In this document: positions 7,120 to 8,554 of the stretch, piece after piece
How positions within the stretch are numbered: the stretch's first letter is position 1
Layout of the letters: each line of letters opens with the position of its first letter
Assembly (NCBI GenBank): GCA_946481025.1
Contig: CAMLNA010000163.1
Coordinates: 1 to 8,554 of the forward strand
Reading direction: 5' to 3'
Length of the DNA: 8,554 nucleotides
From: an uncultured Rivibacter sp.
Lineage (GTDB): Bacteria > Pseudomonadota > Gammaproteobacteria > Burkholderiales > Burkholderiaceae
Notes under the pieces: generated by a model
Database searches by the model: none
What the model saw: the letters and a program-made list of their open reading frames with translations, nothing else
What the model was told of the DNA's origin: nothing
Program-made: the position numbers and the translations under genes

Positions 7120-8550
7120 TTACCCGGCCTTGCGTTCCGGCTCCCGGGCGGGGTCGCGTTCCGTCCAGCCGCCGCCCAGTGCCTTGTAGAGCGTGACGCT
7201 GTTCGAAAGGCGCGCCAGCCGCGTCGCGATGAGCGACTGCTGCGCCGCGTACAGCGAGCGCTGGGCATCGAGCACCTCGAGGTAGCTGTCCACGCCGCGC
7301 GTGTAGCGTGCCTGCGAGAGCTGCAGCGATTGCGCGGTCGAATCCACCAGCGAGTCCTGCGCGGCGAGCTGCTCGCCCAGCTCGCCGCGCGCCGCCAGCG
7401 CGTCGGCCACTTCACGGAAGGCCGACTGGATGGACTTTTCGTACTGCGCGACCTTGATGTCGCGGCCGACTTCGGCGCCCTTGAGGTTGGCCCGGTTCGC
7501 GCCGCCGTCGAACAGCGGCAGCGAGATCGAAGGACCGAAGCTCCAGGTGCCGTTGCCCGCCTTGAACAGGTCGCCCAGGCTCGCGCTGGCACTGCCGGCC
7601 GACGCGGTGAGCGCGATGCGCGGGAAGAACGCCGCGCGTGCCGCGCCGATGTTGGCGTTGGCCGCCTTCAGGTCGGCCTCGGCCTGCGCGATGTCGGGGC
7701 GGCGCTCGAGCAATTGCGAGGGCACGCCGGCCGGCAGCCCGGGCAAGGCATTCAGCGAGTCGGACAGTTGCTCGGGCAGCAGCGTGTCGGGCACCGGCGC
7801 GCCCGCCAGGAGCGTGAGCGCGTTGCGGTCCTTGGCTACCTGGGCGCGATAGGCCGCCGCGTCGGCGCGTGCGCTGTCCACCGTGCTTTGCGCCTGGCTC
7901 AGCGAAAGCTGCGAGGCGGCGCCCAGCTCGAAGCGGCGCTGCGTGAGCGCGAGGCTTTCGCCGCGGCTCTTGAGGGTCTCTTCGGCCAGCGTGAGGCGTT
8001 CGCGGTCGGCCGCCAGCGTGAGCCAGGCATTCGCCACTTCGGCCACCAGGCTGATCTGTGCGCTGCGGCTGGCGGCCTCGGTGGCGAAATAGCTCTGCAG
8101 CGCCTGCTCGTTCTGGCTGCGCACGCGGCCGAACAGGTCGAGCTCGTAGCTCGCAAAGCCGATGCCGGCGCTGTACTGGTGGCTGATGCCGGCGCCGCCG
8201 GTCTGCGACAGCGACGCGGGCGTGCGCTGCGCGGTGCCGCTGCCGCTGGCCGAAATGGCCGGGAACAGGTCGGCGCGCTGGATGCGATAGGCCGCGCGCG
8301 CGGACTCGATGTTGAGCACCGCCACGCGCAGGTCGCGGTTGTTGGCAAGCGCCAGTTCGATCACCTGGCGCAGCCTGGGGTCGGCGTAGAAGTCGCGCCA
8401 GCCGATGTCGGCCGCGGCTTGCGACCCGGCCTCGGCGGCCGTGGCCGGATAGGCCTCGGGCACGGGGGAGGCGGGCCGCTCGTAGGCGGGCATCAGGCTG
8501 CAGCCGCTGGCCAGCAGGGCCGCGGCGAGGGGGAGGAGGAAGTGCTTCAT
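7120..8550 (-). CDS. Outer-membrane efflux lipoprotein of the OprM/NodT (OEP) family
   Basis: This is the outer-membrane channel of a tripartite pump. It forms a trimeric beta-barrel with a long helical periplasmic tunnel that docks onto a membrane-fusion protein and an RND transporter. The 476-aa product begins with a lipoprotein signal peptide and the lipobox ASGC at residues 14-17. Cys17 should be lipidated, and Ser18 at the next position fits outer-membrane sorting. Two OEP repeats follow (~57-250 and ~275-460). Typical family stretches are [10 protein letters not shown] (51-60), [14 protein letters not shown] (69-82), the inter-repeat [31 protein letters not shown] (280-310), [13 protein letters not shown] (338-350) and [20 protein letters not shown] (415-434). 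The length is usual for the family, and it looks intact. The ATG at 8550 is preceded by TGAG at the window edge, which could be the stop of an upstream transporter gene one base away. The family is sure; the substrate cannot be read from this gene, and oprM, adeC or nodT naming would be a guess. Confidence 0.95.
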   Translation of the reverse strand: MKHFLLPLAAALLASGCSLMPAYERPASPVPEAYPATAAEAGSQAAADIGWRDFYADPRLRQVIELALANNRDLRVAVLNIESARAAYRIQRADLFPAISASGSGTAQRTPASLSQTGGAGISHQYSAGIGFASYELDLFGRVRSQNEQALQSYFATEAASRSAQISLVAEVANAWLTLAADRERLTLAEETLKSRGESLALTQRRFELGAASQLSLSQAQSTVDSARADAAAYRAQVAKDRNALTLLAGAPVPDTLLPEQLSDSLNALPGLPAGVPSQLLERRPDIAQAEADLKAANANIGAARAAFFPRIALTASAGSASASLGDLFKAGNGTWSFGPSISLPLFDGGANRANLKGAEVGRDIKVAQYEKSIQSAFREVADALAARGELGEQLAAQDSLVDSTAQSLQLSQARYTRGVDSYLEVLDAQRSLYAAQQSLIATRLARLSNSVTLYKALGGGWTERDPAREPERKAG

Positions 8551-8554
8551 CTCA

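Noticed and set aside
7083..7592. Upstream extension of the xth reading frame into the efflux gene
   Set aside because: The conserved family N-terminus begins exactly at the ATG at 7082. The upstream part is a shifted-frame reading of the efflux gene.

Overview
The window is GC-rich, with G or C at almost every third codon position. The protein sequences fit a betaproteobacterium of the order Burkholderiales, probably the Comamonadaceae or the Rubrivivax/Leptothrix group. This placement rests on the glnA-ntrB-ntrC order and on the general look of the proteins, not on a database search. I see no RNA genes, CRISPR array, insertion sequence or other mobile-element signature. Coding density is high and base use is uniform.

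Layout: four genes on the + strand run from 1 to 4014 and meet four genes on the - strand, running from 8550 down to 4052, in a 37-base convergent gap. The + half is a nitrogen-regulation locus. It holds the 3' part of glnA (glutamine synthetase), an intrinsic terminator, a small exported coiled-coil protein of unknown function, glnL (ntrB, sensor kinase) and glnG (ntrC, sigma-54 activator). In known systems NtrB phosphorylates NtrC when nitrogen is scarce, and NtrC-P activates glnA and other nitrogen genes. GlnA is also controlled by adenylylation at a tyrosine that is present here. The small exported protein is joined to ntrB by a 1-base stop/start overlap, so it probably shares the ntrBC message.

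The - half begins at the right edge with an OprM/NodT-type outer-membrane efflux lipoprotein, whose inner-membrane pump partners are probably just outside the window. Next comes an exonuclease III-type AP endonuclease (xth). After a 154-base gap with a possible promoter there is a two-gene unit. Its first gene encodes a secreted, cysteine-rich protein with alpha/beta-hydrolase hallmarks. Its second, 15 bases downstream, encodes a membrane-anchored periplasmic protein with an Ig-like domain bearing a GDGVHSA motif.

The two-gene unit at 4052-6163 is the least explained part of the window and the best candidate for an undescribed system. A secreted hydrolase followed at once by an N-terminally anchored periplasmic partner resembles the lipase/foldase gene layout, although the partner is not a recognisable foldase. 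The remaining genes are conserved housekeeping or efflux functions.
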